A DNA stretch of 32,530 nucleotides from Nitrospirae bacterium MYbin6 (GCA_002753305.1 PEAC01000025.1:1-32530); one strand, 5' to 3'; positions 23,822 through 31,649 are shown, counted from the stretch's first letter. Notes: generated by a model not told the origin, from the sequence alone. Numbers and translations: made by a program.

Positions 23822-25192
23822 ATGAAAAAGGTCCTTTTGATCTCTGTCAATAACGAAAAACTGCCGTATCCAGTTGCCCCGATTGGGGCCGCTTATATCG
23901 CCGGATGCCTGATAAGGGCCGGGTTTGACGCCAGAATCCTCGATTTGTGTTTTGTCGATGATGATTTCTCTGCCCTGAAGGACTATCTTGCCGGATACCA
24001 GGCCGATATTATCGGCATCTCTATCAGAAACGTCGATAATCTCACATACAATCGCAGCATTTTCTATATGCCCAGAATTCGGGATATTGTCCATCACATT
24101 AAGACCCTCACCGATGCCCCAATCGTTGCCGGTGGGTCGGGATTTTCACTCTTTCCAGAAGAGATCCTGAGATACCTGGGCCTTGATCTCGGCATTGCCG
24201 GTGAGGGAGAACAGGCATTTCTCGGCCTCGTTGAGGCATATGGAAACGGTGGCGGGATTGATTCAATCCCAAACATATCTATAATTGATAAAAACGGTAC
24301 GTTCCGCCAAAACCCCATCTCATACAGCCCTGTGGTGTCCCTGCCTGACAGGGATGTCCTGAACAACGCCGCCTACCTCAAGTTTGGCGGGATGGGGAAT
24401 ATTCAATCCAAACGCGGCTGCCCCTTTAAGTGCACATATTGTACGTACCCTATGCTTGAGGGTACACGCCTAAGGCTCAGACCGCCGGAGGAGATCGTCT
24501 CAGAACTCGCCCAAATGAAAGAGAGGCACGCAATTGATTACGCTTTTTTCGTCGATGACATATTTAACGTCCCCCTTGGGCATTCGATTGAGATATGCGA
24601 GGGGATGATCAGGAGAAATCTCAGGATTAAATGGACATGTTTCGCTACCCCCTATAGCTTCACCGAAGAGCTTGCCCGCCTTATGAAACGAGCCGGTTGC
24701 AGCGGCATAGAGTTTGGCTCCGATGCCGGCTCAAGCCTTACACTCAAGGCATATGAAAAACACTTCACACCCGACGATATTATTAACGCCTCCATCATAT
24801 GCAAGAAGATTGACATGCCCGACGCCCACTATATTATACTTGGAGGCCCATCGGAAAACGACAGGACATTGGATGAGACATTCAGATTATTTGACAAGAT
24901 AAAGCCGCGTGCCTTAATCGCCCTTGTTGGCGTAAGGATATACCCCGGTACGGATATTTGTAAAAAAGCGATAGAAGACGGCGTTATCCCTAACGGGAAG
25001 GAATTGCTTGAGCCGGTGTTTTATATCAGCCCCGAGACCTCGGCGGATTTGCTGTTAAAGCGCGTCCAGGCATGGGCACAAGACGGGGCCAACCGCGTAG
25101 TGCCTGCCCTTGATATACGCTGTGATGCCTCTACTATGGCCACCATCAGAAAGATTATTAAGCGCGGCCCCATGTGGGATGTGTTACGATGA
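23822..25192 (+). CDS. Cobalamin-binding-domain radical SAM enzyme
   Basis: A 456-residue protein. Residues 1-145 form a B12-binding Rossmann-like domain (VAPIGAAYIAGCLIRAGFDARILDL; IVAGGSGFSLFPEEIL; GEGEQAF) without the DxHxxG motif, as is common in this class. The radical SAM motif is C200-P-F-K-C204-T-Y-C207, binding a 4Fe-4S cluster, followed by FFVDDIFN, GIEFGSDAG and YIILGGPSEN. Such enzymes methylate, cyclise or rearrange unactivated carbons. ATG 23822 is chosen; the frame upstream to 23714 is only antisense of the CHAT remnant. Its stop overlaps the fabG start (ATGA). Operon context suggests an acyl chain or lipid intermediate as substrate, which is an inference. Confidence 0.9.
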   Translation: MKKVLLISVNNEKLPYPVAPIGAAYIAGCLIRAGFDARILDLCFVDDDFSALKDYLAGYQADIIGISIRNVDNLTYNRSIFYMPRIRDIVHHIKTLTDAPIVAGGSGFSLFPEEILRYLGLDLGIAGEGEQAFLGLVEAYGNGGGIDSIPNISIIDKNGTFRQNPISYSPVVSLPDRDVLNNAAYLKFGGMGNIQSKRGCPFKCTYCTYPMLEGTRLRLRPPEEIVSELAQMKERHAIDYAFFVDDIFNVPLGHSIEICEGMIRRNLRIKWTCFATPYSFTEELARLMKRAGCSGIEFGSDAGSSLTLKAYEKHFTPDDIINASIICKKIDMPDAHYIILGGPSENDRTLDETFRLFDKIKPRALIALVGVRIYPGTDICKKAIEDGVIPNGKELLEPVFYISPETSADLLLKRVQAWAQDGANRVVPALDIRCDASTMATIRKIIKRGPMWDVLR

Positions 25193-25953
25193 ATGAGGTT
25201 AATGAGACGGCGGCAGTAAACCATTCCTGCGAAGTTGCCGTTGTCACCGGTGGAAGCAGGGGAATTGGCGCTGCCATCTGCAGGGCGCTGGCGATGGAAG
25301 GCTGCGCAGTGGTAATAAACTACAACTCCTCTGCTGATAAGGCCGAAGCGCTCCGTGAAGAGTTAAGCGCGATGAATCCATATTCGATTGCCTATCGGGC
25401 GGAGAATACCAACCTCTCTCAGATGAAAAAGATGATGGACGACGTGGCAAGCCGCCTCGGCCGTATTGATATACTTGTGAATAACGCCGGCCTTGCCAGA
25501 GACGGCCTCCTGATGCTGATGCCTGAGAAGGACTGGACAGACGTTATAGACGTTAACTTAAAAGGTGTGTTTAACGCGGCAAAATCCGTGCTGCCGCATA
25601 TGATAGCCCAACGCCACGGGGTGATGGTTAATATCTCCTCACTAAGCGCTACTGAGGGCCTGCCGGGACAGGCCAACTACGCGGCGGCAAAGGGGGGCGT
25701 TATTGCCCTTACGCGGTCTCTCTCGAAGGAACTTGCCCAGTTTGGCATCAGGGTAAACGCGGTTGCACCAGGCTTAATAGAGACCGATATGCTGCACTCT
25801 ATGAAGGAAGCAGTGCGTGAGGATTTACGACGCAATATCCCACTGAAGCGATTTGGACGGCCGGAAGAGGTGGCCGCCGTAGTAAAATTTCTCGCCTCCG
25901 GGGAGGCCGGATACATTACAGGTGAGGTTATTTCCGTAACGGGAGGTTTATAA
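25189..25953 (+). CDS. fabG: 3-oxoacyl-[acyl-carrier-protein] reductase (FabG-like)
   Basis: A 254-residue short-chain dehydrogenase. The nucleotide loop is TGGSRGIGAAI, then NNAGLARDG, the catalytic Ser in NISSLSATEG, and Tyr/Lys in QANYAAAKGG; the C-terminal part has GLIETDML and GYITGEVISVTGG. It reduces a 3-oxoacyl group on the carrier protein using NADPH. ATG 25189 overlaps the TGA of the radical SAM gene by three bases, so translation is coupled. Six bases separate it from the ACP gene. This is a pathway-specific copy rather than the housekeeping fab cluster, which would contain fabD/fabF. Confidence 0.93.
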   Translation: MNEVNETAAVNHSCEVAVVTGGSRGIGAAICRALAMEGCAVVINYNSSADKAEALREELSAMNPYSIAYRAENTNLSQMKKMMDDVASRLGRIDILVNNAGLARDGLLMLMPEKDWTDVIDVNLKGVFNAAKSVLPHMIAQRHGVMVNISSLSATEGLPGQANYAAAKGGVIALTRSLSKELAQFGIRVNAVAPGLIETDMLHSMKEAVREDLRRNIPLKRFGRPEEVAAVVKFLASGEAGYITGEVISVTGGL

Positions 25954-25959
25954 GAGCGC

Positions 25960-26220
25960 ATGTCCGATACATTTGAAAGACTAAAGGGATTGCTCCTCAG
26001 CAGGCTTAAGCTCTCAATTGGAGAAGAAGTAATCGACGAAACTACGACGCTCTTTGGCCCAGGTGGGCTGGGGCTTGACTCCATTGATGTCCTGGAGCTG
26101 GTCGTAGGCATTAAGAAGGAGTTCGGTGTTGACATCACCGACAGGGAAACCGCAGAGAAAATCTTTACATCCGTTGGTGCTATTGTGGGATACATAGATG
26201 AACAAAAGAGAATTAGTTAA
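25960..26220 (+). CDS. Acyl carrier protein
   Basis: An 86-residue acidic helical protein. The phosphopantetheine site is Ser41 in GLGLDSIDVLEL, and the second half ESVGAIVGYI-like helix reads [13 protein letters not shown]. The loop before the site is longer than in AcpP (TTTLFGPGGLGLD), as in carrier proteins of dedicated pathways. It would carry the acyl substrate between the FabG-like and FabZ-like partners. Its 3' end overlaps the next gene by 23 bases. Confidence 0.92.
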   Translation: MSDTFERLKGLLLSRLKLSIGEEVIDETTTLFGPGGLGLDSIDVLELVVGIKKEFGVDITDRETAEKIFTSVGAIVGYIDEQKRIS

Positions 26221-26629
26221 ACGCCTGCCACACGCACAGCCCTTTATTTTTATCGAGAAGGTCCTGGAGATAGACAAGGGGCGCAGCATCAGGGCACTAA
26301 AAAACGTTACCGCCGGAGAAGAAGTCCTCGGCGCAGGACGCGGCAGTGTTCAGTTCTTTCCATTCGTGCTGCTGGTTGAGGCAATGGCCCAGGCATCGGG
26401 GCTTGTCCTTGAGGCAGAGGAAATCGAGATGGCCTTTTTGACAATGATTAACGACGCCCACCATATCAAACCAGCCAGGGCGGGCGACACGCTCATCATT
26501 GAGTCGGAGTTGGTGAAGAAGTTCCCTCCGTTATATGTCTTTAAGGCAAGTGTCGCTGTTGACGGAGAGGTTATCGCTACGGCCGAGATAATGCTTACAT
26601 CCGTTGCCAAAGGCGGAGCCATACGTTAG
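26198..26629 (+). CDS. FabZ-like hotdog protein lacking the catalytic histidine
   Basis: A 143-residue single hotdog domain that aligns with FabZ without gaps through the active-site helix: [15 protein letters not shown], then [20 protein letters not shown] and the helix [11 protein letters not shown]. Glu61 is retained, but the His of the GHFP motif is Gly47 and the P-x-x-P-G loop is changed to FFPF. A normal (3R)-hydroxyacyl-ACP dehydration looks unlikely. It may be an acyl-ACP binding, thioesterase or isomerase-like variant. It overlaps the ACP gene by 23 bases at its start and the stop of the convergent epimerase gene by four bases at its end. Last gene of the operon. Confidence 0.8.
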   Translation: MNKRELVKRLPHAQPFIFIEKVLEIDKGRSIRALKNVTAGEEVLGAGRGSVQFFPFVLLVEAMAQASGLVLEAEEIEMAFLTMINDAHHIKPARAGDTLIIESELVKKFPPLYVFKASVAVDGEVIATAEIMLTSVAKGGAIR

Positions 26630-27651
26630 ACTTTATAATACTCCTTGTACCATGCGACGAAGTTTCCTATGCCGGTCTCAAGGGTTGTTGAAGGCGTAAA
26701 GCCGGTGTCCCGGACGAGTTCCTCTATGTCTGCATACGTGTCGGCAACATCGCCGGGCTGCATGGGCAGGAGGTTTTTCTTTGCCTTTTTCCCTAAAATG
26801 TCTTCGATTATCTCAATAAACTTAATCAGGTCAACTGGGTGATTGTTTCCAATGTTGTAGAGCCTGTATGGGGCGTAGCTTGAGGCCGAGTCCGGGTATT
26901 TGGCGTCCCACTGAGGGTTAGGCACTGGGACGCGTTCGATTAACCTGAATACGCCCTCTACGATGTCGTCGATATAGGTAAAGTCGCGCTTCATATTGCC
27001 TTCGTTAAAGACATCTATTGGCCTGTCTTCAAGGATTGCCTTTATAAAGAGAAACAGGGCCATGTCCGGGCGGCCCCACGGGCCATAAACGGTAAAAAAC
27101 CTAAGCCCCGTACATGGCAGCCCATAGAGGCTGCTATATGAGTGGGCTATGAGTTCGTTTGATTTCTTTGTCGCCGCGTAAAGTGAAACAGGGTGGTCGA
27201 CGTTTTGCCGGACTGAAAATGGCATATTGGCGTTTGCCCCATAGACGGAACTCGACGAGGCAAATATGAGGTGTTTTACCTTGTTATGCCGGCAACCCTC
27301 TAGCATGTTCATAAAGCCTGATATGTTGCTCTCCACATAGACGTGTGGATTCTCTATAGAATATCGAACGCCTGCCTGGGCGGCCAGATTTACGGCAAAA
27401 TCGAATTTCTCCTCGGCAAAGAGCGCCTCCATCGTGTCCTTATCGGCAATGTTCATCTCTAAGAATTTAAAATTCCCCGCGCCATAAAGCAGTTTAAGCC
27501 TGTCGTGTTTTATCTGGACATCGTAGTAGTCGTTGAGATTGTCGACGGTTACAACGTCAAACCCGTGCGAAATCAGTTTCTTACACAGGTGAAAGCCGAT
27601 AAAGCCAGCCCCTCCTGTTACCAATATTTTTTTCTTATCCTGTAATATCAT
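26626..27651 (-). CDS. UDP-glucuronate 4-epimerase-like NAD-dependent sugar epimerase
   Basis: A 341-residue extended short-chain dehydrogenase. It has the NAD loop [15 protein letters not shown], the substrate segment [21 protein letters not shown], the Ser in ASSSSVYG, the Tyr-xxx-Lys in [10 protein letters not shown], and [16 protein letters not shown]. The segment AAQAGVRYS and the overall length are those of UDP-glucuronate 4-epimerases, which make UDP-galacturonate for surface polysaccharides. UDP-glucose 4-epimerase activity is the main alternative. ATG 27651 is used; a TTG immediately before it is in frame. It appears to be a single gene, convergent with the FabZ-like gene. Confidence 0.9.
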   Translation of the reverse strand: MILQDKKKILVTGGAGFIGFHLCKKLISHGFDVVTVDNLNDYYDVQIKHDRLKLLYGAGNFKFLEMNIADKDTMEALFAEEKFDFAVNLAAQAGVRYSIENPHVYVESNISGFMNMLEGCRHNKVKHLIFASSSSVYGANANMPFSVRQNVDHPVSLYAATKKSNELIAHSYSSLYGLPCTGLRFFTVYGPWGRPDMALFLFIKAILEDRPIDVFNEGNMKRDFTYIDDIVEGVFRLIERVPVPNPQWDAKYPDSASSYAPYRLYNIGNNHPVDLIKFIEIIEDILGKKAKKNLLPMQPGDVADTYADIEELVRDTGFTPSTTLETGIGNFVAWYKEYYKV

Positions 27652-27712
27652 CAATACCGCCTGTTCTAATTATATTTATGGTAAACTCTGCCTCTGGGCA
27701 GCTTAATTCCCG

Positions 27713-28711
27713 TTATATGCCTTGTCCCCATAACCTCTTCAAATCGTCCAATGAATCGGCCCTCCTGATGAGATTTTTAAACTCCTCCAATTTATCTATA
27801 GAATTTAGTGCCCTGGCCATATCCATCAACTCAAGCCCGGCCGAACCATATTTAAGTTCAAGCCCTAGTTCAATTCCTTCAAGTAACCCCTCAAGTTTAC
27901 CTTCAAGTTTACCCTCCAGCTTACCCTCCAGCTTACCTTCCTGCTTACCCTCCAGCTTACCTTCAAGTTTACCTTCCAGCTTACCCTCCAGTTTACCTTC
28001 TAGTTTACCCTCCTGTTTCCACTTCTCCTTCCCCTCTAATAATCCACGCTCACGCCCTTGTCTAAACCTTACATCTCTCTCCATATCATATACTAATGCC
28101 ATATCCTCTGCCTCCTTACATACGTCGTCCTGTAAATCCCTCAGTTGCGACAGGACTTCCACCTGCCTTATGTATCTGCCTCGGAGTGTCTCCTCAGGCA
28201 CCAGATCCTTTAATCTCTCAAGTATCTCTCGTATAAATATTTTAGCACCTTTTTTCTTATAATTGCACAAGATAGATATTATCACCTCTTCAGGTTTATC
28301 CGAATGCAGAAACATTTCGCAGTCGACATTGCGCATGTCGATTAGATTATATCTATAGTTCAGCGTCTTTGTTGAGATGCTGTCTTTCATCGTAAGCGGC
28401 TTATTCCCAATGTAAAATACATATTGCTCTGGATGAACCCCCTTGGCTTGCGCCAGATAAACCCAGTACCACAACTCCCTGTAAACCATTTTGGAATAGT
28501 TTGTTGCCTGAAACTCTATATGCAACAGGATTTTGGAACCATCTGCCAACTCCACAAGGAAGATAAAGTCTGCTTCACGTTCATTGGTTATCTGAAGCTT
28601 AGTCTCAATAGCCGTGTATTTGACAATTTTCAGCCCGATTACCTTTGTTATCAGGGTAGCTACCACGTCCTTAAGGTTTTCTTTTATGATTTTGTCGTAT
28701 TGTTTAGGCAT
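27713..28711 (-). CDS. Rpn-family PD-(D/E)XK nuclease (transposase-like) with KLEG repeat tail
   Basis: A 332-residue protein. Residues 1-200 match the Rpn/PDDEXK_2 group: EREADFIFLVELADGSKILLHIEFQ supplies the D-(E/x)-x-Q type nuclease core, then YRELWYWVYLAQ and the PEEVIISIL region. Residues about 231-278 are 12 tetrapeptides of (K/L)(L/Q)EG, a highly charged helix, and the C-terminus (LELKYGSAGLELMDMARALNSIDKLEEFKNLIR) matches the usual end of the family. Members are implicated in DNA cleavage and recombination and are often present in many copies per genome. No terminal inverted repeats are seen here, so it is not a transposon. Confidence 0.85.
   Translation of the reverse strand: MPKQYDKIIKENLKDVVATLITKVIGLKIVKYTAIETKLQITNEREADFIFLVELADGSKILLHIEFQATNYSKMVYRELWYWVYLAQAKGVHPEQYVFYIGNKPLTMKDSISTKTLNYRYNLIDMRNVDCEMFLHSDKPEEVIISILCNYKKKGAKIFIREILERLKDLVPEETLRGRYIRQVEVLSQLRDLQDDVCKEAEDMALVYDMERDVRFRQGRERGLLEGKEKWKQEGKLEGKLEGKLEGKLEGKLEGKQEGKLEGKLEGKLEGKLEGLLEGIELGLELKYGSAGLELMDMARALNSIDKLEEFKNLIRRADSLDDLKRLWGQGI
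27875..28018 (-). repeat. Twelve tandem 12-base units coding for the KLEG tail
   Basis: Exactly 144 bases, 12 units of 12. In protein order they read KQEG, five KLEG, KQEG, four KLEG and LLEG. The third codon positions vary between units (CTT/CTG/CTA-type changes), so the array is not very recent. Length change by slippage would add or remove whole tetrapeptides without a frame break. Confidence 0.9.
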
Positions 28712-28981
28712 TAGCGATATTATAACATATGGAATGGCTTAAATCGTTTAGAATGTAGTGGGGGGAGCGTGTTTGCCGGAAATATCTTTCAATCCTTATA
28801 TTTCGTTTACACTCACTATCCCCTATTTAAACTGGTAAATAGTGAACGAGAGAAGGTTGGCGGTGTGTTGGTTAACTTCACAAGTTGATTCCCCGGTAGC
28901 GGGAACAGTGTTATCTGCCGAAGAGGTACATAAAATCCACGAAAACTGGTAAGCCATCTTTCCATATCAAACATACTGCGA
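28712..28981. other. Intergenic region between the Rpn gene and iscR
   Basis: No supported gene is present. It contains the -10 box of the Rpn gene (28719-28724 on the minus strand), a perfect 7-bp dyad CTATTTA/TAAATAG at 28823-28842 with a six-base loop that could pair in a second way with the flanking CACTAT, and a short TTCCC/GGGAA dyad near 28889-28905. No T-run follows them. They may be remnants of regulatory DNA. Confidence 0.4.
28719..28724 (-). promoter_or_regulatory. -10 box of the Rpn gene
   Basis: Perfect TATAAT on the minus strand, seven bases before ATG 28711, without a Shine-Dalgarno sequence. The -35 region is weak. This suggests a leaderless start. Confidence 0.45.
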
Positions 28982-29014
28982 ATACTTGACAAATTTAGTA
29001 AACTATTATACAAT
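28982..29014 (+). promoter_or_regulatory. IscR type-1 binding site over the isc promoter
   Basis: TTGACA at 28986-28991 and TACAAT at 29009-29014 are 17 bases apart. The 25 bases at 28982-29006 match the E. coli IscR type-1 consensus (ATAsyyGAC - centre - GTCrrsTAT) at 23 of 25 positions by eye. The site covers the -35 box and spacer, so holo-IscR should repress. The ATG of iscR is five bases after the -10, so its mRNA is probably leaderless. Confidence 0.8.
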
Positions 29015-29019
29015 AAATC

Positions 29020-29487
29020 ATGTTAAGACTATCCACCAGATGCCAGTACGGGGTGAGGGCAATGTATGAAATAGCCCGCGGCTATCCGGACAACCCTGTG
29101 ACGATAAAGGTTATATCTGAAAGGCAGGACGTATCGGGTGCGTTTTTAGAACAGATATTAGGCAAGCTGAGAAAGGCCGGCCTGATAAGAAGTGTAAAAG
29201 GCCCCGGTGGCGGCTACATGCTGAAGTCCCCGCCAGAGAGAATATCCATTGAGGAAATATTAATGGTATTGGAAGGCCCGATAGCGATAACCGCGTGTGT
29301 TACTCCAGAGGATATGCCGGTGGGTTGCATAAAGGCCGACCACTGCGTAATCCAGCACCTGTGGAAGGCATTGGGAAGGCAAATAGAGGAGTTTTTAAAC
29401 ACGATAACGTTGAAAGATCTTCTAGATGGAAAACACTTTAACTCATTAACAAGTCAGGGATATACGGTGGAGGCGGCATGTCGCTAA
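29020..29487 (+). CDS. iscR: Fe-S cluster-sensing Rrf2 regulator IscR
   Basis: A 155-residue Rrf2-family repressor. The N-terminal winged helix starts MLRLSTRCQYGVRAMYEIA and ends in the wing VKGPGGGYMLKSP. The cluster-binding cysteines are Cys93, Cys103 and Cys109, with His113 nearby; E. coli IscR uses Cys92, Cys98, Cys104 and His107, so the first loop is four residues longer here. It should bind a 2Fe-2S cluster and repress its own operon when cluster supply is high. First gene of iscR-tusA-iscS-iscU; it overlaps the next gene by ten bases. Confidence 0.93.
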   Translation: MLRLSTRCQYGVRAMYEIARGYPDNPVTIKVISERQDVSGAFLEQILGKLRKAGLIRSVKGPGGGYMLKSPPERISIEEILMVLEGPIAITACVTPEDMPVGCIKADHCVIQHLWKALGRQIEEFLNTITLKDLLDGKHFNSLTSQGYTVEAACR

Positions 29488-29738
29488 AGTTCGTCGAAAA
29501 CATAAAGGCCGACGTAACTAGCGATATAGTTTATATGATGTGTCCCATGCACCTGTTAAAGCTGGATGAGCAGATGAAAGAGCTTGACCCCGGGCAGGTG
29601 CTTGAGCTTCTGACGGATTACGACGGGGCGCTTGAGGACATACCGGCCTGGTGTACCAAGACCGGAAACGACTTTCTGGGGATAGACGAAGAGGATGATT
29701 ACTATAAAATATACATCAGAAAAAGGGGGAACAGATGA
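29478..29738 (+). CDS. TusA-family sulfur carrier protein
   Basis: An 86-residue protein with Cys22 in YMMCPMHLLKLDEQMKEL, which corresponds to the CPxP motif of TusA/SirA except that the second Pro is His. The order beta-alpha-beta-alpha fits (VLELLTDYDGALEDIPAWC; FLGIDEEDDYYKIYIRK). It probably accepts persulfide sulfur or passes it on; its place between iscR and the desulfurase-like gene suggests a relay in cluster assembly. A GGAGG-like site lies upstream. It shares an ATGA overlap with the next gene. Confidence 0.8.
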   Translation: MSLKFVENIKADVTSDIVYMMCPMHLLKLDEQMKELDPGQVLELLTDYDGALEDIPAWCTKTGNDFLGIDEEDDYYKIYIRKRGNR

Positions 29739-30937
29739 GCATAAAATACTTTGACCACATAGCTGCTAACCCGTTGTTGCCCGAGGTGTTGGATGCGATG
29801 ATGCCATATTTTAAGGAGCAGTATGGAAATCCGATGAGCATGTACGACCTCGGGATGAACGCAAAGCAGGCGATAGAGACAGCCAGAGAACAGGTAGCGC
29901 GGCTGATAAACGCCAAGCCATCGGAGATAATCTTTACCTCGTCGGCAGCGGAGAGCAATAACTTTGCCCTGAAAGGAATGGCCCTGGCAAGGCAAGAAAT
30001 TGGCAGACACATTATCATATCAAAGGCAGAGCACCACTCAGTGCTAAACACTGCCCGTTCACTTGAGAAACAGGGATTTGTAGCCACCTATGTGCCGGTA
30101 GATAAGTACGGCATGGTTGACCCTGACGCAGTAAAAAAGTCGATAACGAAAGAGACTACAGTTATTTCGGTAATCCATGCAAGCTCAGAGGTTGGCACGA
30201 TAGAACCGATAAAGGAGATAGCCGCCATAGCAAAGGCCCACAAGATAGCCTTTCACACTGATGCAGTGGCAACGGCAGGGAACATCCCGGTAGATGTAAA
30301 GGACTTAGGTGTGGATGCCATGAGCCTGACGGCGCACCAGTTTTATGGGCCAAAGGGTGCTGCGGCCATGTATCTGAAGACGGGGCAGCGAATACTGCCG
30401 CTGATATATGGCGGAATTCAGGAGGGCGGACGCCGCGCGGGGACGGAAAACGTACCGGCGATAGTTGGAATGGGTAAGGCGGCAGAGCTGGCAGAGGCCG
30501 GGCTTTCCGGGCGCATGGCCCATGTAAGGCAATTAAGGGACAGGCTGACGGAGGGGATACTAAAGATTCCCAAAGTACACGCGACCGGGCATCCTGAGCA
30601 GAGGCTTCCTGGACTGGCAAGTTTCGTAGTGGAGTATATAGAGGGTGAGGGTATGTTGCTGTTGTTACTGGCAAAGGGGATATATGCCGCAAGCGGGTCT
30701 GCGTGTACATCGAAGGCACTGAAGGCATCCCCGGTATTGGTATCAATGGGTGTTCCAACGTCTATGGCCCATGGCTCGATAGTGTTCAGCCTTGGGATAG
30801 GAAATACGCAAGAGGGCGTAGACAGTTGTATAGAGGAATTTCCTCTGATAGTGAAACGATTAAGAGACATGTCGCCGTTTGCTAAAGAAGGCTGGGGTGC
30901 GATGGAGGCAGAAGGCGGCAATAAGGAGGGTGCATAA
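29735..30937 (+). CDS. iscS: IscS/NifS-like cysteine desulfurase homologue lacking the PLP lysine
   Basis: A 400-residue fold-type I aminotransferase homologue. It keeps the substrate Cys324 in SGSACTS, His100-His101 (KAEHHSVLNT), Asp176 (FHTDAVAT) and the RAGTENVPAIVG segment. The Schiff-base lysine of SxHK(I/F)YGPKG is replaced by Gln202 (SLTAHQFYGPKG, codon CAG). The N-terminus YFDHIAANPLLPEV also differs from the usual DNAATT. The C-terminal YIEGEGMLLLLL...AHGSI pattern resembles Archaeoglobus fulgidus IscS, where Asp occupies this site. It may work with another lysine-bearing desulfurase, or as a scaffold with IscU. The IscS name reflects homology and position, not proven activity. Confidence 0.88.
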   Translation: MSIKYFDHIAANPLLPEVLDAMMPYFKEQYGNPMSMYDLGMNAKQAIETAREQVARLINAKPSEIIFTSSAAESNNFALKGMALARQEIGRHIIISKAEHHSVLNTARSLEKQGFVATYVPVDKYGMVDPDAVKKSITKETTVISVIHASSEVGTIEPIKEIAAIAKAHKIAFHTDAVATAGNIPVDVKDLGVDAMSLTAHQFYGPKGAAAMYLKTGQRILPLIYGGIQEGGRRAGTENVPAIVGMGKAAELAEAGLSGRMAHVRQLRDRLTEGILKIPKVHATGHPEQRLPGLASFVVEYIEGEGMLLLLLAKGIYAASGSACTSKALKASPVLVSMGVPTSMAHGSIVFSLGIGNTQEGVDSCIEEFPLIVKRLRDMSPFAKEGWGAMEAEGGNKEGA

Positions 30938-31306
30938 ATGTATAGCGCTAAACTGATGGATCATTTCACAAATCCAAGAAACGTAGGGGAAATAGCGGAT
31001 GCCGACGGCGTAGGGATGGAAGGAAATCCGACATGCGGCGACGCCATGAAGTTATTTATCAAGGTTCAGGACAATGTGATAACGGAGGCGAAGTTCCAGA
31101 CGTTCGGCTGCGGGGCCGCCATAGCGGTCTCAAGCATGATAACGGAGATGGCAAAGGGCAAGACGCTGGAAGAGGCCCTTGCGATAACGAAGGAATCGGT
31201 GGCAGATGCGTTAGACGGGATGCCGCCACAAAAAATGCACTGCTCGAATCTCGGGGCAGACGCGCTGAGAAAGGCCATAGAGGACTACAGATCAAGGCGC
31301 GCATAG
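30938..31306 (+). CDS. iscU: Fe-S cluster scaffold protein IscU
   Basis: A 122-residue NifU-N/IscU scaffold. The cluster ligands are Cys33 with Asp35 (NPTCGDAM), Cys58 (TFGCGAAIAVSS) and His101-Cys102 (KMHCSNLGADAL). The LPPVK motif for chaperone HscA is not clearly present in this region (it reads MPPQKM), as in other short ISC systems without HscA/HscB. The ATG follows the desulfurase-like stop directly, with AAGGAGG upstream inside that gene. Last gene of the operon. Confidence 0.95.
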   Translation: MYSAKLMDHFTNPRNVGEIADADGVGMEGNPTCGDAMKLFIKVQDNVITEAKFQTFGCGAAIAVSSMITEMAKGKTLEEALAITKESVADALDGMPPQKMHCSNLGADALRKAIEDYRSRRA

Positions 31307-31310
31307 AGAG

Positions 31311-31340
31311 TTGATTTTAACATGAGGAAAGTGCTATAGT
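31311..31340 (+). promoter_or_regulatory. Promoter of tRNA-Ser
   Basis: TTGATT at 31311-31316 and TATAGT at 31335-31340 are 18 bases apart. The mature tRNA begins at 31360, which leaves a short 5' leader for RNase P. Confidence 0.65.
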
Positions 31341-31359
31341 GTAAGTTCGTAGCCAAACC

Positions 31360-31448
31360 GGAGAGGTGGCCGAGCGGTCGAAGGCAGCCGCCTGCTAAGC
31401 GGTTGTGGGGGTAATACTCCACCCAGGGTTCGAATCCCTGCCTCTCCG
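31360..31448 (+). tRNA. tRNA-Ser (anticodon GCT)
   Basis: A class II tRNA of 89 bases. The acceptor GGAGAGG (31360-31366) pairs with CCTCTCC (31441-31447), with discriminator G at 31448. The anticodon loop reads CTGCTAA, anticodon GCT, for codons AGC/AGT. The long variable arm, and the T-arm CAGGG-TTCGAAT-CCCTG, are present. The CCA end is not encoded. tRNA-Ser genes are common integration sites and the accessory genes downstream fit that. Confidence 0.96.
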
Positions 31449-31649
31449 GTTATTTTACCATGTAATATCAATGAGTTATAGCTATATAATCTACAAAAAC
31501 ACCGTCACCAGACCGTCACCAGAATTTCTCCTCTAATCGCTGCCGTTTTCGAGTTCCTTAGCTTCAAACAAAGGGATTAGATGTTTTGAAGTGGCCAGTG
31601 GTTCGTTAAGGATATAACCTTAAGGTTGAACTTACCTATCCTGCCTTCC
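31449..31649. other. Non-coding DNA after tRNA-Ser with a tandem duplication
   Basis: No supported gene is seen. ACCGTCACCAG occurs twice head to tail at 31501-31511 and 31512-31522. No copy of the tRNA 3' end that would mark the far end of an integrated element appears in the window. The part from 31577 on is the possible out-of-frame end of the small gene at 31650. Confidence 0.5.

Noticed and set aside
27875..28018. CRISPR array
   Set aside because: The units are contiguous 12-base coding repeats without spacers. No other repeat-spacer pattern is present in the window.
27678..28262. Open frame on the plus strand rich in Ser-Leu-Pro repeats
   Set aside because: It is the antisense shadow of the KLEG array in the Rpn gene; there is no ribosome binding site and no family pattern.
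28816..29013. 65-residue minus-strand frame upstream of iscR
   Set aside because: It overlaps the IscR site and promoter, and composition is not protein-like.
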